Shown here piece after piece: positions 33,174 to 43,512 of a stretch of 64,000 nt of DNA. Below the pieces are notes generated by a model, which ran no database searches, was not told the origin of the DNA, and saw only the letters and a list, made by a program, of their open reading frames with translations. The DNA comes from an uncultured Opitutia bacterium (GTDB lineage: Bacteria > Verrucomicrobiota > Verrucomicrobiia > Opitutales > Puniceicoccaceae): assembly GCA_913056175.1 (NCBI GenBank), contig CAJXLM010000002.1, forward strand, positions 53,063 through 117,062. The letters are read 5' to 3'. Each line of letters opens with the position of its first letter. Position 1 is the stretch's first letter. A program made the position numbers and the translations under genes.

Positions 33174-34177
33174 GGGCGGGGGGGCGGTGCCTGGGCGGCG
33201 GCGGCATCCTCCGGCTGGCAGATGGCGTCGCGGGCGATCGCCCGGAAGGTCTGCCAGAGGAGGACGACGAGCACAAGGGCGAGAAGGATCGAGCCGACCC
33301 AGCCGAGCAGGGAATGGATCCCCGCGTCCGGCTCCCGCTCGGCGAAGAGGAAGCTGGAGAGCACGAAGGCGGCGAGGGGAAAGGAATAGGCCCACCAGGC
33401 GAGGCTGAAGGGCAGGCGGAGGAGGGCCCGGGCCTGGGTGGCCACCACGAGGAGGAAGAGGAGGGCGATGGAGTAGAGGAAGCGGCCGGTCACCCCGATC
33501 TCCCCGGTCAACCGCACCCAGCTGATCAGGCCGACGGCCGGCGGGGCGATGAGGATGGCGAGGGTGGGGAGGAGCCGGGCGGGAATCGGTCCGTGGAAAA
33601 TGAGCCGGTTGAAGACGAGGGTGAGCAGGACGAGCCAGAAGAGGATGCCCACCGAGAAGAAGAACCACGACAGTTCCACGAGGCCGAAGGGGACGCCCGC
33701 CACCGGGACGAGGACGTTGCCGACCGCCGGGATGAACCAGGCAGGGTTGAGCTGGGCGTACACGAATTCGCGGTGGCTGATCCAGCTGCCGATGACGGCG
33801 AGGGAGAGGAGGAGATGGCCGGCCACTCCCACCGACCAGAGAGCGAGGGCCACGGGGGGAAGGAGTGGCTGCAGGAGGGTCCCCAACAGGATGAGGCTGA
33901 TGGTCATCGCCGGGAAAAAGCTGATCCGTACGGGGTGGTGCCACTCCTCCGCCACGGCGTCCGGATAGCGCAGGCACTTGCGCAGGTAGAGAAGACCGAG
34001 GAAGACGGCGAGGAGGAGGGTGAGCGCGAGGGCGACGAGGCTGGCCACCGCCGGGCCCCCCGCGTCGTGCTCGAGGCGGCGGAGGACGAGGGTCACTCCG
34101 GACAACCCCATAACGATCGCGAAGATGCTGACGGGGAGGTAGCGAAGGCGGTGGCGGGAGGGGGCTTCTCGGTTCAC
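33170..34177 (-). CDS. TehA/SLAC1-family anion or dicarboxylate transporter
   Basis: A 335-residue membrane protein with ten hydrophobic helices. Family features are the opening YLPVSIFAIVMGLSGVTLVL, the loop REFVYAQLNPAWFIPAVGNV and FSLAWWAYSFPLAAFVLSS. SLAC1/TehA proteins conduct anions or export C4-dicarboxylates, and some give tellurite resistance; the substrate cannot be told from sequence. The start is GTG at 34177. It is followed without a gap by the ZIP transporter gene. Confidence 0.85.
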   Translation of the reverse strand: MNREAPSRHRLRYLPVSIFAIVMGLSGVTLVLRRLEHDAGGPAVASLVALALTLLLAVFLGLLYLRKCLRYPDAVAEEWHHPVRISFFPAMTISLILLGTLLQPLLPPVALALWSVGVAGHLLLSLAVIGSWISHREFVYAQLNPAWFIPAVGNVLVPVAGVPFGLVELSWFFFSVGILFWLVLLTLVFNRLIFHGPIPARLLPTLAILIAPPAVGLISWVRLTGEIGVTGRFLYSIALLFLLVVATQARALLRLPFSLAWWAYSFPLAAFVLSSFLFAEREPDAGIHSLLGWVGSILLALVLVVLLWQTFRAIARDAICQPEDAAAAQAPPPRP

Positions 34178-34282
34178 CCCACGAGGTTATTGGAGAAGGG
34201 GGTCAATTGTCGAACCCGCGGTCCGGTCCCCACCGGGGGAGGCATTCCTCGGGCGGCTTCCGGGACCGGCACCGGGAGACGG

Positions 34283-36439
34283 TCAGGGCGGGTCCGCGTG
34301 AGCGAATCGGTTGCCCTCCGCGGAGGGAGCGGGTTCCCCCTCGAGGGCGGTCAGGACGATGCCCGGGGTGAGGGTCTCCGGGAGGACGCGGGGCTCCTCC
34401 TCCCCGGGGAGGTACATCAGGGTGACGGGGACGGCCGCCTTGCCCAGCTCGGCCAGCCGGCGGGTAATGGCCGGGTCCTCGTTCGTCCAGTCCGCCCGGA
34501 CGAGGGCGATGTCCCGCTCCCGGACGGCCTCGAGGACGCGGTCGGACCCGAAGACCACCGACTTGTTGACCTGGCAGGTGACGCACCAGCGGGCGGTGAA
34601 GTCCACGTAGACCGGACGACCTTCCGCGCGGAGGGCCGCGACCGTTTCCGGCGACCACTCGATCCACTGCGTGCGCGGTTCCCGGGGGAGTCCGTAGGCA
34701 ATGGCGGCGACCGCCAGGAGGAGGGAAACGGCGGTGGCCAGCCGGCGGGGGAGGGGACGTCGGGAAGGGGTGTGGTAGCGGCCGTACAGCCAGGCGGCGA
34801 AGGCGATCCCGGTGAGCGCGAAGAGCCCGCGCAGGAAGTTGTCCCCGCTGACCTGGTCGGCGAACACGAAGAGGAGCCACGCGGTGGTGGCGTAGAGGGG
34901 GAAGGCCATGAACTGCTTGAAGGTCTCCATCCAGGCGCCGGGGCGGGGGAGCTTGCGGAGGAGGGCCGGGAAGGCGCTCAGCAGGAGGTAGGGCGTGGCC
35001 AGGCCGAGGGCGATCGCCGTGAAGAGGGCGAGGGAGGGCAGGGCCGGCAGGGTGAGGGCCCCGGCGAGGGCGGTGGCGAGGAAGGGGGCGGAGCAGGGGG
35101 TGGCCACCACGGTGGCGAGGATGCCGGAGAGGAAGGAGCCGGAAAAACCCCGGGAGTGCCGGCTCTCCGCCTGGCCGCCGGCGCTGGCCAGGCCCATCCC
35201 GATCTCGAAGACACCGGAGAGGTTCAGCGCAAAGAGGAGGAGGAAGGCGGCCATCCCGAAGACGAAAGCGGGCTCCTGCAGCTGGAAGCCCCAGCCGAGC
35301 TCGGCCCCGCTGGCCCGGAGGAGAAGGAGGAGACCGGCGAGTACCCAGAAGGAGACGACCACCCCGGCGGTGAAGGTGAGCCCGTGGGCCACGACCTGCC
35401 GCCTCGCCTCCCCGGCCTGCTGCACGAAGCCCATCACCTTGAGCCCGAGCACCGGGAAGACGCAGGGCATGAGGTTGAGGACGAGTCCGCCGGCAAAGGC
35501 GAGGGCGAAGAGGGCGGCCCAGTTCGGCGGTCCCCCGCCGCCGCCGGGGGGAGACCCGCTCGTCCCGGCCGCGAGGGGGGCTCCCTCGACGACCTCAGCC
35601 TCCACGCGGAGGGCGCGGCGGCCGCCAGCGGCCTCCCAGCCCTCGGGGTGGAGGAGGACGCCCGGCACGGTCGCGGGCAGCTCCCCGGCGTATTCGCTGG
35701 CAACGAGCTCGCCGGTGAGCCGGCCTCCGGCCGCCTGCCACGCCTGCGGGGCGGAGGGGGAGACCACGGTCGGCCCGGGAAAGAAGAAGAGTTCGCCGGT
35801 GGGCTCCCCCCCGTCCCCGCCGAGCCCCTGCACGGAGAGCTGTAGGCGGTCACCGTCCCGCCGCAGCTCGGCGCGGAGGTCCCCCGGGTCGGCCGGCCAC
35901 TCCTGCCGGGCCGCGGCGAGGGCCGCGGTCTCGCCGGGATCCGGGAGGGTCTCCGGCCCGGTGGGTTGGGCGAGCCGCAGGGACGCCCGCCCGGGAATGC
36001 AGACCTTCTCGCACATGAGCCAGTCCGCCTCCACGGCGAGGGGGAAGGGTTCGCCGGTCGGCCAGTCGGCCGGTACGGTCACCTCCTCGTAGTAGGTCGC
36101 TTCGTCCTCGTAGACGAAATCGACGAAGGGGTCGCTGCCGTAGCGGACGGGATGTTCGCGGGGGAGGGCCCGCACGGTGGTGCCCTCCGGCCACTCCCAC
36201 TCGAGGATCGTGGCCCGCCCGGTGTCGCCGGGATTGTCCCAGTAGATGTGCCAACCGGGATCCATGCGGAAGCGCACGCCCACCTCGAGGGTGTCCCCGG
36301 GGGCGACCTCCTCGGCGGTGGTGACGAGCTGGACGGCGACGGCCTCGTCGCGGACGGGTTCACTGGCCACGCCCCACGCGGCGGGTGCGGCGAGGAGGGC
36401 GAGGGTCCCACAGAGGGGCCGGAGGAGGGCCGTGATCAT
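34283..36439 (-). CDS. dsbD: Thiol:disulfide interchange protein DsbD/ScsB-like
   Basis: A 718-residue inner-membrane reductant conduit that passes electrons from cytoplasmic thioredoxin to periplasmic thiols. A signal peptide is followed by a large periplasmic N-terminal domain with ADWLMCEKVCIPG (redox Cys pair). A membrane domain of about eight helices holds Cys in LNLMPCVFPVLGLK and VATPCSAPF. A C-terminal thioredoxin-like domain has the active site ARWCVTCQVNK. The N-terminal domain looks more like ScsB or the Thiol:disulfide-DsbC type than E. coli DsbD. The ATG at 36439 starts a good signal peptide 31 bases after dnaE. Confidence 0.9.
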   Translation of the reverse strand: MITALLRPLCGTLALLAAPAAWGVASEPVRDEAVAVQLVTTAEEVAPGDTLEVGVRFRMDPGWHIYWDNPGDTGRATILEWEWPEGTTVRALPREHPVRYGSDPFVDFVYEDEATYYEEVTVPADWPTGEPFPLAVEADWLMCEKVCIPGRASLRLAQPTGPETLPDPGETAALAAARQEWPADPGDLRAELRRDGDRLQLSVQGLGGDGGEPTGELFFFPGPTVVSPSAPQAWQAAGGRLTGELVASEYAGELPATVPGVLLHPEGWEAAGGRRALRVEAEVVEGAPLAAGTSGSPPGGGGGPPNWAALFALAFAGGLVLNLMPCVFPVLGLKVMGFVQQAGEARRQVVAHGLTFTAGVVVSFWVLAGLLLLLRASGAELGWGFQLQEPAFVFGMAAFLLLFALNLSGVFEIGMGLASAGGQAESRHSRGFSGSFLSGILATVVATPCSAPFLATALAGALTLPALPSLALFTAIALGLATPYLLLSAFPALLRKLPRPGAWMETFKQFMAFPLYATTAWLLFVFADQVSGDNFLRGLFALTGIAFAAWLYGRYHTPSRRPLPRRLATAVSLLLAVAAIAYGLPREPRTQWIEWSPETVAALRAEGRPVYVDFTARWCVTCQVNKSVVFGSDRVLEAVRERDIALVRADWTNEDPAITRRLAELGKAAVPVTLMYLPGEEEPRVLPETLTPGIVLTALEGEPAPSAEGNRFAHADPP

Positions 36440-36470
36440 GTCGGCAAGCAACCCGCGATCGATCTCCCCG

Positions 36471-39400
36471 TCAACTGGCCGCCCGCCGCTTCCAGGCGGG
36501 CCGGTCGTCCACGGGCTCGGCCTCCCGGGCACGGATGCGCAGGCCGAGGGCACCGGGGTGCCCGCGGAGCCGCTGGAGTTCCGGCCAGGAGGGCGGCAGG
36601 CGCAGGCTGCCGGCCGGCTCGGCGAGCACCACCCGGTCCTCCTCCGCCTGCACGGCCAGCCCCAGCGCGATGCCCTCCCCCTCGGTCGTGCAGGCGGTCC
36701 GGAGTTCGCGGAGGAAGTCGGTGCCGGCGGCGTCCGCCCGCACCACGAAGGTGAGGCGCGAGAGGAGCGAGCCGAGGGCCCGGTCGAGGGGGCGCACGGT
36801 GGAGGCGTGCAGGTCGAGGTCCTCGTCCCGCCGGGAGGCCCGCCCCTCCACGACGACCACGGCGTTCGCCGCGACCGCCTCCCGGTGGGCGGCGAAGGCC
36901 TTCGGGAAGAGGGTCATGGGGAGGCTGCGGGTCCGGGTGAGCAGCTCGAAGCGCGCCCACGGTTCTCCGCTCTTCTTGCTCAGGCGCTGCTCGAGGGCGG
37001 AGAGGACCCCGACGAGCCGGAAGGCCTGGTCGTGGGCGAGGTCCTCGATCCGGGTGGGATCGACGGTGGGGAGAGCGTCCGCCAGCTCCCCGTAGTCGTC
37101 GAGGGGATGGCCGGAGAGGTAGAAGCCGAGCAGCTCCTTTTCGTGGTCGAGCCGCTCCGTCCGGGACATCGGCTCGACCTCCTGCCAGCGGGTGCCCGCC
37201 GGAGCCGGGGCCCCGCCGCCGTCGCCCCCTTCCTCGAGGAGGTCGAAGAGGGATCCCTGCCCGGACTCGCGGTCCCGCTTCTCCGCGGCGGCCTGCCCGA
37301 GGAGGTCGTCGAGGTTGGCGAGGAGGGAGGCGCGGTCGGTCCCGAAGGAGTCGAAGGTGCCCGTGCGGATGAGATTCTCGATGGTCCGGCGGTTGATGGT
37401 GCGCAGGTCGCTGCGGGCGATGAAGTCGGCGAAGTCCCGGTAGGAACCGCGTCCCTCCCGCTCCGCGAGGAGGGAGGCCGCCGCGCCCTCCCCGACCCCC
37501 TTGATCGCGCTCAGCCCGAAGCGGATCCGGCCGGAGTCACCGGTTTTCTCCGGGGGGACGGGGGTGAAGTTCGGGCCGGATTCGTTGGCGTCCGGTCCGA
37601 GGACGGGAATCCCGCAGGCGAGGGCCTCCGTCACGTAGTGGGCGACCTTGTCCGCGTTCCCCAGCTCGGAGGAGAGGAGGGCCGCCATGAACTCCACGGG
37701 GTAGTTCGCCTTCAGGTAGGCGGTCCGGTAGCTCACCATGGCGTAGGCGGCCGAGTGCGACTTGTTGAAGCCGTACTCGGCAAACTTCTCGAGGATCGCG
37801 AAGATTTCCTCGGCCTCGCGCCGGGGCATCTCGTGCGTCCGCGCGGCGCCCTCGAGGAAGCTGGCCTTCTGCTCGGCCATGACCTCTTTCTTCTTCTTCC
37901 CCATGGCCCGCCGGAGGATGTCCGCCTGGCCGAGGGTGTACCCGGCCACGATGCGGGCCGCCTCCATGACCTGCTCCTGGTAGACGAGCACGCCATAGGT
38001 CTCCTGGACGAGCTCCTCGAGGAGGGGGTGGGGGACGTGGATGCGCGCGGGATCCTTCTTCCCCTCGATGAACTGGGGGATGAACTGCATGGGCCCGGGC
38101 CGGTAGAGGGCGATGAGGGCGATGATCTCCTCGAAGCTGCTCAGCCCGATCTGCCGGCAGAGGCTCTGCATGCCGGAGGACTCCAGCTGGAAGACCCCGG
38201 TGGTCCGGCCCTCGTTGAGGAGGGCGAAGGTGGCCGCGTCGTCGAGGGGGATCTCCTCGATGGAGAAGGCCTCCTGCCCCTCCCGCCGCCGGATGAACTG
38301 TTCCGCGTCGGCGATCACGGTGAGGTTCTTCAGCCCGAGGAAGTCCATCTTGAGGAGGCCGAGGTCCTCCACCGGTCCCTTCGCGTACTGGGTGGTCCGG
38401 TCGCCCTCCTGCAGGCACATGGGGACGAGGTCGGTGAGGGTGCGGTCGGCGATGATGATCCCGCAGGCGTGCTTGCCGGTGTTGCGGACCATCCCCTCGA
38501 TGATGCGGCCCTGGTCGATGATCTTGCGGGCGGTGGCGTCCTTGCGGATGGCCTCGCGCAGTTCGGAGGATTTCTCGAGGGCCCCGTCGATGTTGATGCC
38601 GAGGTCGTCGGGCACGGTCTTGGCGAGGCGGTCCGCGTCCCGGTACTCGAGCCCGTTCACCCGGGCGAGGTCCCGCACGACCATCTTCGGCCCGAAGGTC
38701 CCGTAGGTGATGATGTTGGCCACCCGGTCCTGCCCGTACTTCTCCCGGACGTAGTCGACGACCTCGTCGCGCCGCCGCATGCAGAAGTCGACGTCGAAGT
38801 CCGGGGGCGAGACCCGCTCGAGGCTGAGCATCCGCTCGAAGAGGAGTCCGAAGCGGAGGGGTTCGATGTCGGTGATGCGGAGGGCGTAGGCGACGAGGCA
38901 GCCGGCCCCGGAGCCCCGCCCGGGGCCCACCGGGATCTCCCGGCGGCGGGCCCAGTCGATGAAGTCCCAGACAATGAGGAAGTAGTCGGCAAACCCGGTC
39001 CCGGTGATGATGGCCAGCTCGTAGTCGAGCCGACGGCAGACTTGCTCGGCGAAGTCGGCCGGCTGCCCTTCCGCCGGCGGGTAGGCCTCCGGATGGTCGT
39101 AGTCGATCCCGTAGCGCTCGCGGATTCCCTCCACGCAGAGGGCGAGGAGCATGCGGCCCTTCTCCCCGAGCTCGGCCCGTCGCCCCGCGGAAAGGGCCTC
39201 GGGTTCCGCGCCGCGCTGCCGGTCCACCCGCTGCTGCTCGCGCTCGTAGATGTCGAGGATCCGCTCGAAGTCCTCCGAGGGGCGCGCCCGCTGGCTCAGC
39301 TCGACGGGCGGCTCGAAGACGGGGTAGTGGTTCACCCCGAACTCGAGCTGGAGGTCGACCCGGTCGGCGACCTCCAGGGTGTTTTCCACGGCCTCGGGGA

Positions 39401-40304
39401 CCTCCCGGAAGATCTCGGCCATCTCCCGGCCGCTCTTCAGGTAGAATTCCCGGCTGGGGTAGCGCATCCGCTTCTCGTCCTCGACGATCTTGCCGGTCTG
39501 GATGCAGAGGAGGGCGTCGTGAGTCTCCCAGTCCTCCGCGCGCACGTAGTGCACGTCGTTGGCGCAGACGGGCTTCAGGCCGAATTCCTTCGCGAGGCGG
39601 AGGAGGCCCGGCAGGATCCGTTTCTGCGCGGGCATGCCGTGGTCCTGCAACTCGATGTAGTAGTTCTCCCGTCCGAAGATGTCCACGAACTGGCCGGTCG
39701 CCTCCCGGGCCTTCGCGTAGTCGCCGTAGATGAGGTACTGCGAGGCCACCCCGTTGATGCACCCGGAGAGGCCGATGAGGCCCTCGGAGTGGCGGGCGAG
39801 ATGCTCCATGTCCGTGCGCGGGCGGTAGTACATGCCCCGCTCGTGCGCGTCCGAGACGAGCTGGATAAGGTTCTGGTAGCCGCGGAAGTCCTTGGCGAGA
39901 AGGGTCTTGTGATGGATCTGGTGCTTGGGGAAATGCTCCGGCCCGAGTTCCTCCTCGGGGACGTCGGCGAGGTCGTCGGAGCGCTTCCTCTCCCGCTTCG
40001 GCCGGTCCTCCATGCGGTGGTCGTGCACGAGGTAGATCTCGCAGCCGAGGAGGGGTTTGACCCCCTGCGCGCTCACCTGGCGGTAGAACTCCACGGCCCC
40101 GAAAAGGTTGCCGTGGTCGGTCATGGCGAGGGCCGGCATCTCCAGCTCGGCGGCCCGCCGCGCCAGCAGGTCGATCCGGCAGCACCCGTCCAGCAGGCTG
40201 CGGTCCGTGTGGACGTGCAGGTGGGCAAAGGGACGCTCGCGGTCGGCCATGGGGTACGCTTTGCCGCCGGGGAGCCCCGGGGCAAGTGTCTTCCTGTCGG
40301 ACAT
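36471..40304 (-). CDS. dnaE: DNA polymerase III alpha subunit
   Basis: The replicative polymerase, 1277 residues. The PHP domain begins FAHLHVHTDRSLLDG and continues AMTDHGNLFGAVEF, with metal ligands looking intact. The Pol III palm carries GPGRGSGAGCLVAY and the catalytic aspartates in PPDFDVDFCMRRRDE. The fingers include NKSHSAAYAMVSYRTAYLK. The tail has helix-hairpin-helix and OB-fold segments. The ATG at 40304 has AAGGA seven bases upstream; an internal ATG at 40250 is also possible. It is divergent from yajC across an 84-base spacer and is followed by dsbD. Confidence 0.95.
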   Translation of the reverse strand: MSDRKTLAPGLPGGKAYPMADRERPFAHLHVHTDRSLLDGCCRIDLLARRAAELEMPALAMTDHGNLFGAVEFYRQVSAQGVKPLLGCEIYLVHDHRMEDRPKRERKRSDDLADVPEEELGPEHFPKHQIHHKTLLAKDFRGYQNLIQLVSDAHERGMYYRPRTDMEHLARHSEGLIGLSGCINGVASQYLIYGDYAKAREATGQFVDIFGRENYYIELQDHGMPAQKRILPGLLRLAKEFGLKPVCANDVHYVRAEDWETHDALLCIQTGKIVEDEKRMRYPSREFYLKSGREMAEIFREVPEAVENTLEVADRVDLQLEFGVNHYPVFEPPVELSQRARPSEDFERILDIYEREQQRVDRQRGAEPEALSAGRRAELGEKGRMLLALCVEGIRERYGIDYDHPEAYPPAEGQPADFAEQVCRRLDYELAIITGTGFADYFLIVWDFIDWARRREIPVGPGRGSGAGCLVAYALRITDIEPLRFGLLFERMLSLERVSPPDFDVDFCMRRRDEVVDYVREKYGQDRVANIITYGTFGPKMVVRDLARVNGLEYRDADRLAKTVPDDLGINIDGALEKSSELREAIRKDATARKIIDQGRIIEGMVRNTGKHACGIIIADRTLTDLVPMCLQEGDRTTQYAKGPVEDLGLLKMDFLGLKNLTVIADAEQFIRRREGQEAFSIEEIPLDDAATFALLNEGRTTGVFQLESSGMQSLCRQIGLSSFEEIIALIALYRPGPMQFIPQFIEGKKDPARIHVPHPLLEELVQETYGVLVYQEQVMEAARIVAGYTLGQADILRRAMGKKKKEVMAEQKASFLEGAARTHEMPRREAEEIFAILEKFAEYGFNKSHSAAYAMVSYRTAYLKANYPVEFMAALLSSELGNADKVAHYVTEALACGIPVLGPDANESGPNFTPVPPEKTGDSGRIRFGLSAIKGVGEGAAASLLAEREGRGSYRDFADFIARSDLRTINRRTIENLIRTGTFDSFGTDRASLLANLDDLLGQAAAEKRDRESGQGSLFDLLEEGGDGGGAPAPAGTRWQEVEPMSRTERLDHEKELLGFYLSGHPLDDYGELADALPTVDPTRIEDLAHDQAFRLVGVLSALEQRLSKKSGEPWARFELLTRTRSLPMTLFPKAFAAHREAVAANAVVVVEGRASRRDEDLDLHASTVRPLDRALGSLLSRLTFVVRADAAGTDFLRELRTACTTEGEGIALGLAVQAEEDRVVLAEPAGSLRLPPSWPELQRLRGHPGALGLRIRAREAEPVDDRPAWKRRAAS

Positions 40305-40388
40305 CCGATTGTCCTTGCCAGTCCGGATTCGCCCCGCTTGCTTCGGGGGTTTCGCCCCCTTTGTTAACCGACAGTACCGCGATTGCTC

Positions 40389-40703
40389 ATGGACGCCACT
40401 TCCCTTTTCACGCTCGCCCAGGGCGCCCCGGCCCCGGGCGGTGGCCTCACCCCGATCATCTTCTTCCTCCTCCTCTTCGCGGGGATGTGGTTCCTCATCA
40501 TCGCACCCCAGCGGAAGCGGCAGAAGCAGCACGATGCCATGATCAAGGCACTCACCACCGGGGATGAGATCGTCACGAGCGGGGGCATCTACGGGGAGAT
40601 CACCAACGTGAAGGACGACCGCCTCACCGTGAAGATCGCCGACGGGGTGAAGATCGAGGTCGGGCGCTCCTTCGTTTCGGCGAAGGTGAACGCTTCCTCC
40701 TGA
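40389..40703 (+). CDS. yajC: Preprotein translocase accessory protein YajC
   Basis: A 104-residue single-span membrane protein of the SecDF-YajC complex. The hydrophobic helix TPIIFFLLLFAGMWFLIIAP is followed by the family hallmark PQRKRQKQH and the beta-rich ALTTGDEIVTSGGIYGEI. The ATG at 40389 is preferred to the TTG two codons before. It precedes secDF by 25 bases, the standard gene order. Confidence 0.93.
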   Translation: MDATSLFTLAQGAPAPGGGLTPIIFFLLLFAGMWFLIIAPQRKRQKQHDAMIKALTTGDEIVTSGGIYGEITNVKDDRLTVKIADGVKIEVGRSFVSAKVNASS

Positions 40704-40728
40704 CGGAAACGGTTTCCGGTTCCGACCT

Positions 40729-43269
40729 ATGTCCGGAGGCCTTGTCTGGAAGGCAGTCCTTTCCCTCGCTGTTCTCGCCTGGGCCCTGTCGAACCTCCTC
40801 CCGCTGCGCGACCAGCCCTACGGCGAGTTTGTCCAGGAGCAGGCCGAGGCCGCGGAGCCATTTACGACCCTCGTGGAAGAAGCCGCGGGGAAGGCGGAGG
40901 CCGGCGAGTATCCCTCCCTCTTCATCGCTCTCCGGGAGGAGGCCAACCGGCAGAAGATTGACCTGACCCAGTACTTCCCGGAGATCAACCTCGCCGACCT
41001 CCCGAACCTCGAGCAGCGCAATGAGGTTCTCCTCCGCGAGCTGCTCGAACGGTCGAAGCGGGCCCTCCGCCTCGGCCTCGACCTGCAGGGCGGGGTCTCC
41101 TTCACCCTCGCCCTTGCCGACGAGGCGACCGAGGGGGTGGGAACCGCCCAGCGGGAAGACCAGCTCCGCCAAGTCGTCGAGGTGATGGAGCGGCGGGTCA
41201 ACGGGCTGGGGGTCTCCGAGCCCACCATCCGCCCGGTCTCCGACGATTCCGTGGAGATCCAGCTGCCGGGCCTGAACCTGCGGCAGGATCCGGAGGGGGT
41301 GAACGCCCTCCGCAAGCCGGCCCGGCTGGAGTTCCGCCTGGTGGACCGTGAGCTGCGCCCGGGGCCGGGCGTGGAAACCCCGCTGGGCTACGAGCCGCTC
41401 TTTCTCGAGCGCCAGAACCGTGAGGGGGATGTGGTGGAGGTCGGCTACTTCGTGAAGCGGGTGGCCGAGGCGACCGGGGAAATCGTCTCCGAGGCGGGGG
41501 CCATGCCCAACCAGGCCGGGGGCTACGAGGTGGCCATGGATTTCACCGGGCCGGGGGGCAAGCGCTTCGCCGCGATCACCGAGAAAATCGCCGAGGAAAA
41601 CCGGCGCACGGGCACCGTCGGTCAGCTCGCCATCGTCCTCGACGGGGAGCTGCAGAGCGCGCCCAGTGTCGACCAGGTGATCCGCGGGAGTGCCCGGATC
41701 ACGGGCCGGTTCACCCAGCGCGAGGCCATCGAGCTGGCCAATGTCCTCAACAACCCACTCGCCTACGAATTGACTACGGAACAGCTCAGCGAGGTCGGGC
41801 CCTCCCTCGCCGAGGACGCCCGCTCCAAGAGCGTGCTGGCCGCGGCCATCGGGGCCGGTCTGGTCATCGCCTTTGTCATCTTCTGGTACGGGCTGGGCGG
41901 GGTGGTCGCGGTGCTCTCCATCATCACCACGGTCCTCATCGTCCTCGGCGTGCTCGCCAGTTTCGGGGCGACCCTCACCCTGCCGGGGGTGGCGGCCCTT
42001 GTCCTCACGGTGGGCATGGCCGTGGATGCCAACATCCTCATCTTCGAGCGACTCCGCGAGGAGCTCCGCCTCGGCAAGAAGACGGGGAGCGCCCTTGTCG
42101 GCGGGTACGAAAAGGCCTTCTCCACGATTGTGGACGCCAACGTCACCACCCTGATCACAGCCGGCATCCTCATCTGGCTGGGCACGGGACCGGTCAAGGG
42201 CTTCGGGGTCACCCTCGCCATCGGGATCCTCGCCTCCGTCTTCGGCGCCCTCGTCGTCAGCCGGTTGCTGCTCGAGCTGTTGGTTTTCAAGGCAGGGGTC
42301 CGCCGGATCCTCGGCTGGAACCTGCCGGGCCCCTTCCGGGTGGATTTCCTCCGCTTCCGCCGGCCGGCCTTCCTCGTCTCCTGGACGATCGTGCTGATCG
42401 GGGTGATTGCCTTCGTGGTCCAGCGGGAGGAAATCTTCGGGATCGATTTCGTCGGCGGGGACCAGGTCACGGTTGCCTTCGACGACCGCCTCCCCCTCAC
42501 GGGGGTCGAGGAGGTGGCCCGGGCCAATGATCTCGGGGAGGTCGCCACCTTCTACCGGACGGACCTGGTCGAGGACCGCGAACAGCTGATCCTCCAGACC
42601 GAGGTCGGCCGCGGGGAGGAGGTCTTCGCCGCCCTCGAGACCGCCTACCCGGGCGCGGGCCTGGTCCTCGAGGGGCGGGAGAGCATCGGGGCCGCCGTCA
42701 GCGGCCAGATCCAGCGCAACGCCATCCTCTCCGTCCTCGTGGCCCTCGGCGGGATCCTGCTCTACATCGCCCTCCGCTTCGAGGTGGGCTACGGGATCGG
42801 GGCGGTCGTCGCCACGGTGCACGACGTCCTCATGACCGTGGGCATCTTTGTCCTCGCCGGCGGACAGTTCTCCGCCCCGATGATCGCGGCCATCCTCATG
42901 ATCCTCGGCTATTCCATCAACGATACCATTGTCGTCTTCGACCGGGTCCGGGAGGAACTGGCCCTGAACCCGAATTACACCCTCCGCCGCGTCGTCAACC
43001 TGGCCATCAACCAGACTCTCGGGCGCTCCATCCTCACCAGCGTCACCACCTTCCTCGCGGCCCTCTCCCTCTATCTCTTCGGGGCCGGCGTGGTCATCGA
43101 CTTCGCCTTCGTCTTCCTCATCGGCATCCTCACCGGGACTTTCTCCTCCATCTACATTGCCAGCCCGGTGTTCTACTGGTGGCACAAGGGCGACCGGAAG
43201 CACGTCGAGGACCGCGAGCTCACCCCCAAGTACGACTGGGAAACCGGCGCCTCCCACCCTTCTCAATAA
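40729..43269 (+). CDS. secDF: Fused protein translocase subunit SecD/SecF
   Basis: An 846-residue fusion of SecD and SecF that uses the proton gradient to help pull proteins through the Sec channel. The SecD half has a leading membrane helix, RLGLDLQGGVSFTLALADE, a P1 periplasmic domain and the helix group with TLPGVAALVLTVGMAVDANI. The SecF half starts around FRVDFLRFRRPAFLVSW and includes FGIDFVGGDQV and ILMILGYSINDTIVVFDRVR. Key Asp and Arg residues of helices 4 and 10 appear present. Fusion is common in Verrucomicrobia, Bacteroidetes and Bacillus. Confidence 0.95.
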   Translation: MSGGLVWKAVLSLAVLAWALSNLLPLRDQPYGEFVQEQAEAAEPFTTLVEEAAGKAEAGEYPSLFIALREEANRQKIDLTQYFPEINLADLPNLEQRNEVLLRELLERSKRALRLGLDLQGGVSFTLALADEATEGVGTAQREDQLRQVVEVMERRVNGLGVSEPTIRPVSDDSVEIQLPGLNLRQDPEGVNALRKPARLEFRLVDRELRPGPGVETPLGYEPLFLERQNREGDVVEVGYFVKRVAEATGEIVSEAGAMPNQAGGYEVAMDFTGPGGKRFAAITEKIAEENRRTGTVGQLAIVLDGELQSAPSVDQVIRGSARITGRFTQREAIELANVLNNPLAYELTTEQLSEVGPSLAEDARSKSVLAAAIGAGLVIAFVIFWYGLGGVVAVLSIITTVLIVLGVLASFGATLTLPGVAALVLTVGMAVDANILIFERLREELRLGKKTGSALVGGYEKAFSTIVDANVTTLITAGILIWLGTGPVKGFGVTLAIGILASVFGALVVSRLLLELLVFKAGVRRILGWNLPGPFRVDFLRFRRPAFLVSWTIVLIGVIAFVVQREEIFGIDFVGGDQVTVAFDDRLPLTGVEEVARANDLGEVATFYRTDLVEDREQLILQTEVGRGEEVFAALETAYPGAGLVLEGRESIGAAVSGQIQRNAILSVLVALGGILLYIALRFEVGYGIGAVVATVHDVLMTVGIFVLAGGQFSAPMIAAILMILGYSINDTIVVFDRVREELALNPNYTLRRVVNLAINQTLGRSILTSVTTFLAALSLYLFGAGVVIDFAFVFLIGILTGTFSSIYIASPVFYWWHKGDRKHVEDRELTPKYDWETGASHPSQ

Positions 43270-43390
43270 CCCTTCGCCCGCAGGGGCGGCCCTGTGTGGA
43301 GAGAGGGGACCCTTCCCCCCGGTCAGGACGGTGGCCCCCGGCGACCGACGGCCCTCTTCCTCCGTCCGGATCCGCCCCCGGAGGCCCCGG

Positions 43391-43432
43391 GGATCCCCCG
43401 GCGGGTCACGACCCGGCGGAACGGGGGGATCC
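43391..43432. other. Inverted repeat in the spacer between convergent secDF and a minus-strand gene
   Basis: The spacer at 43270-43512 has no gene. Within it GGATCCCCC (43391-43399) pairs with GGGGGATCC (43424-43432) around an inner CGGGT-CACG-ACCCG hairpin. It may act as a bidirectional terminator between convergent genes, or be a REP-like element, although no T-run is present. Confidence 0.45.
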
Positions 43433-43512
43433 CTCCGGACGCCCGGCCCGCGTCTCCTTCCCGCCCTGCCGGGGGGCGGTGGTGGGGAGGAACCCGGTGG
43501 CCGGGCCGCGGG

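Noticed and set aside
36246..40367. A 1,373-codon open frame on the plus strand, antisense to dnaE
   Set aside because: It mirrors dnaE, is composed of Glu/Gly/Val/His-rich low-complexity sequence and matches no fold. Long antisense frames are expected at this GC content.
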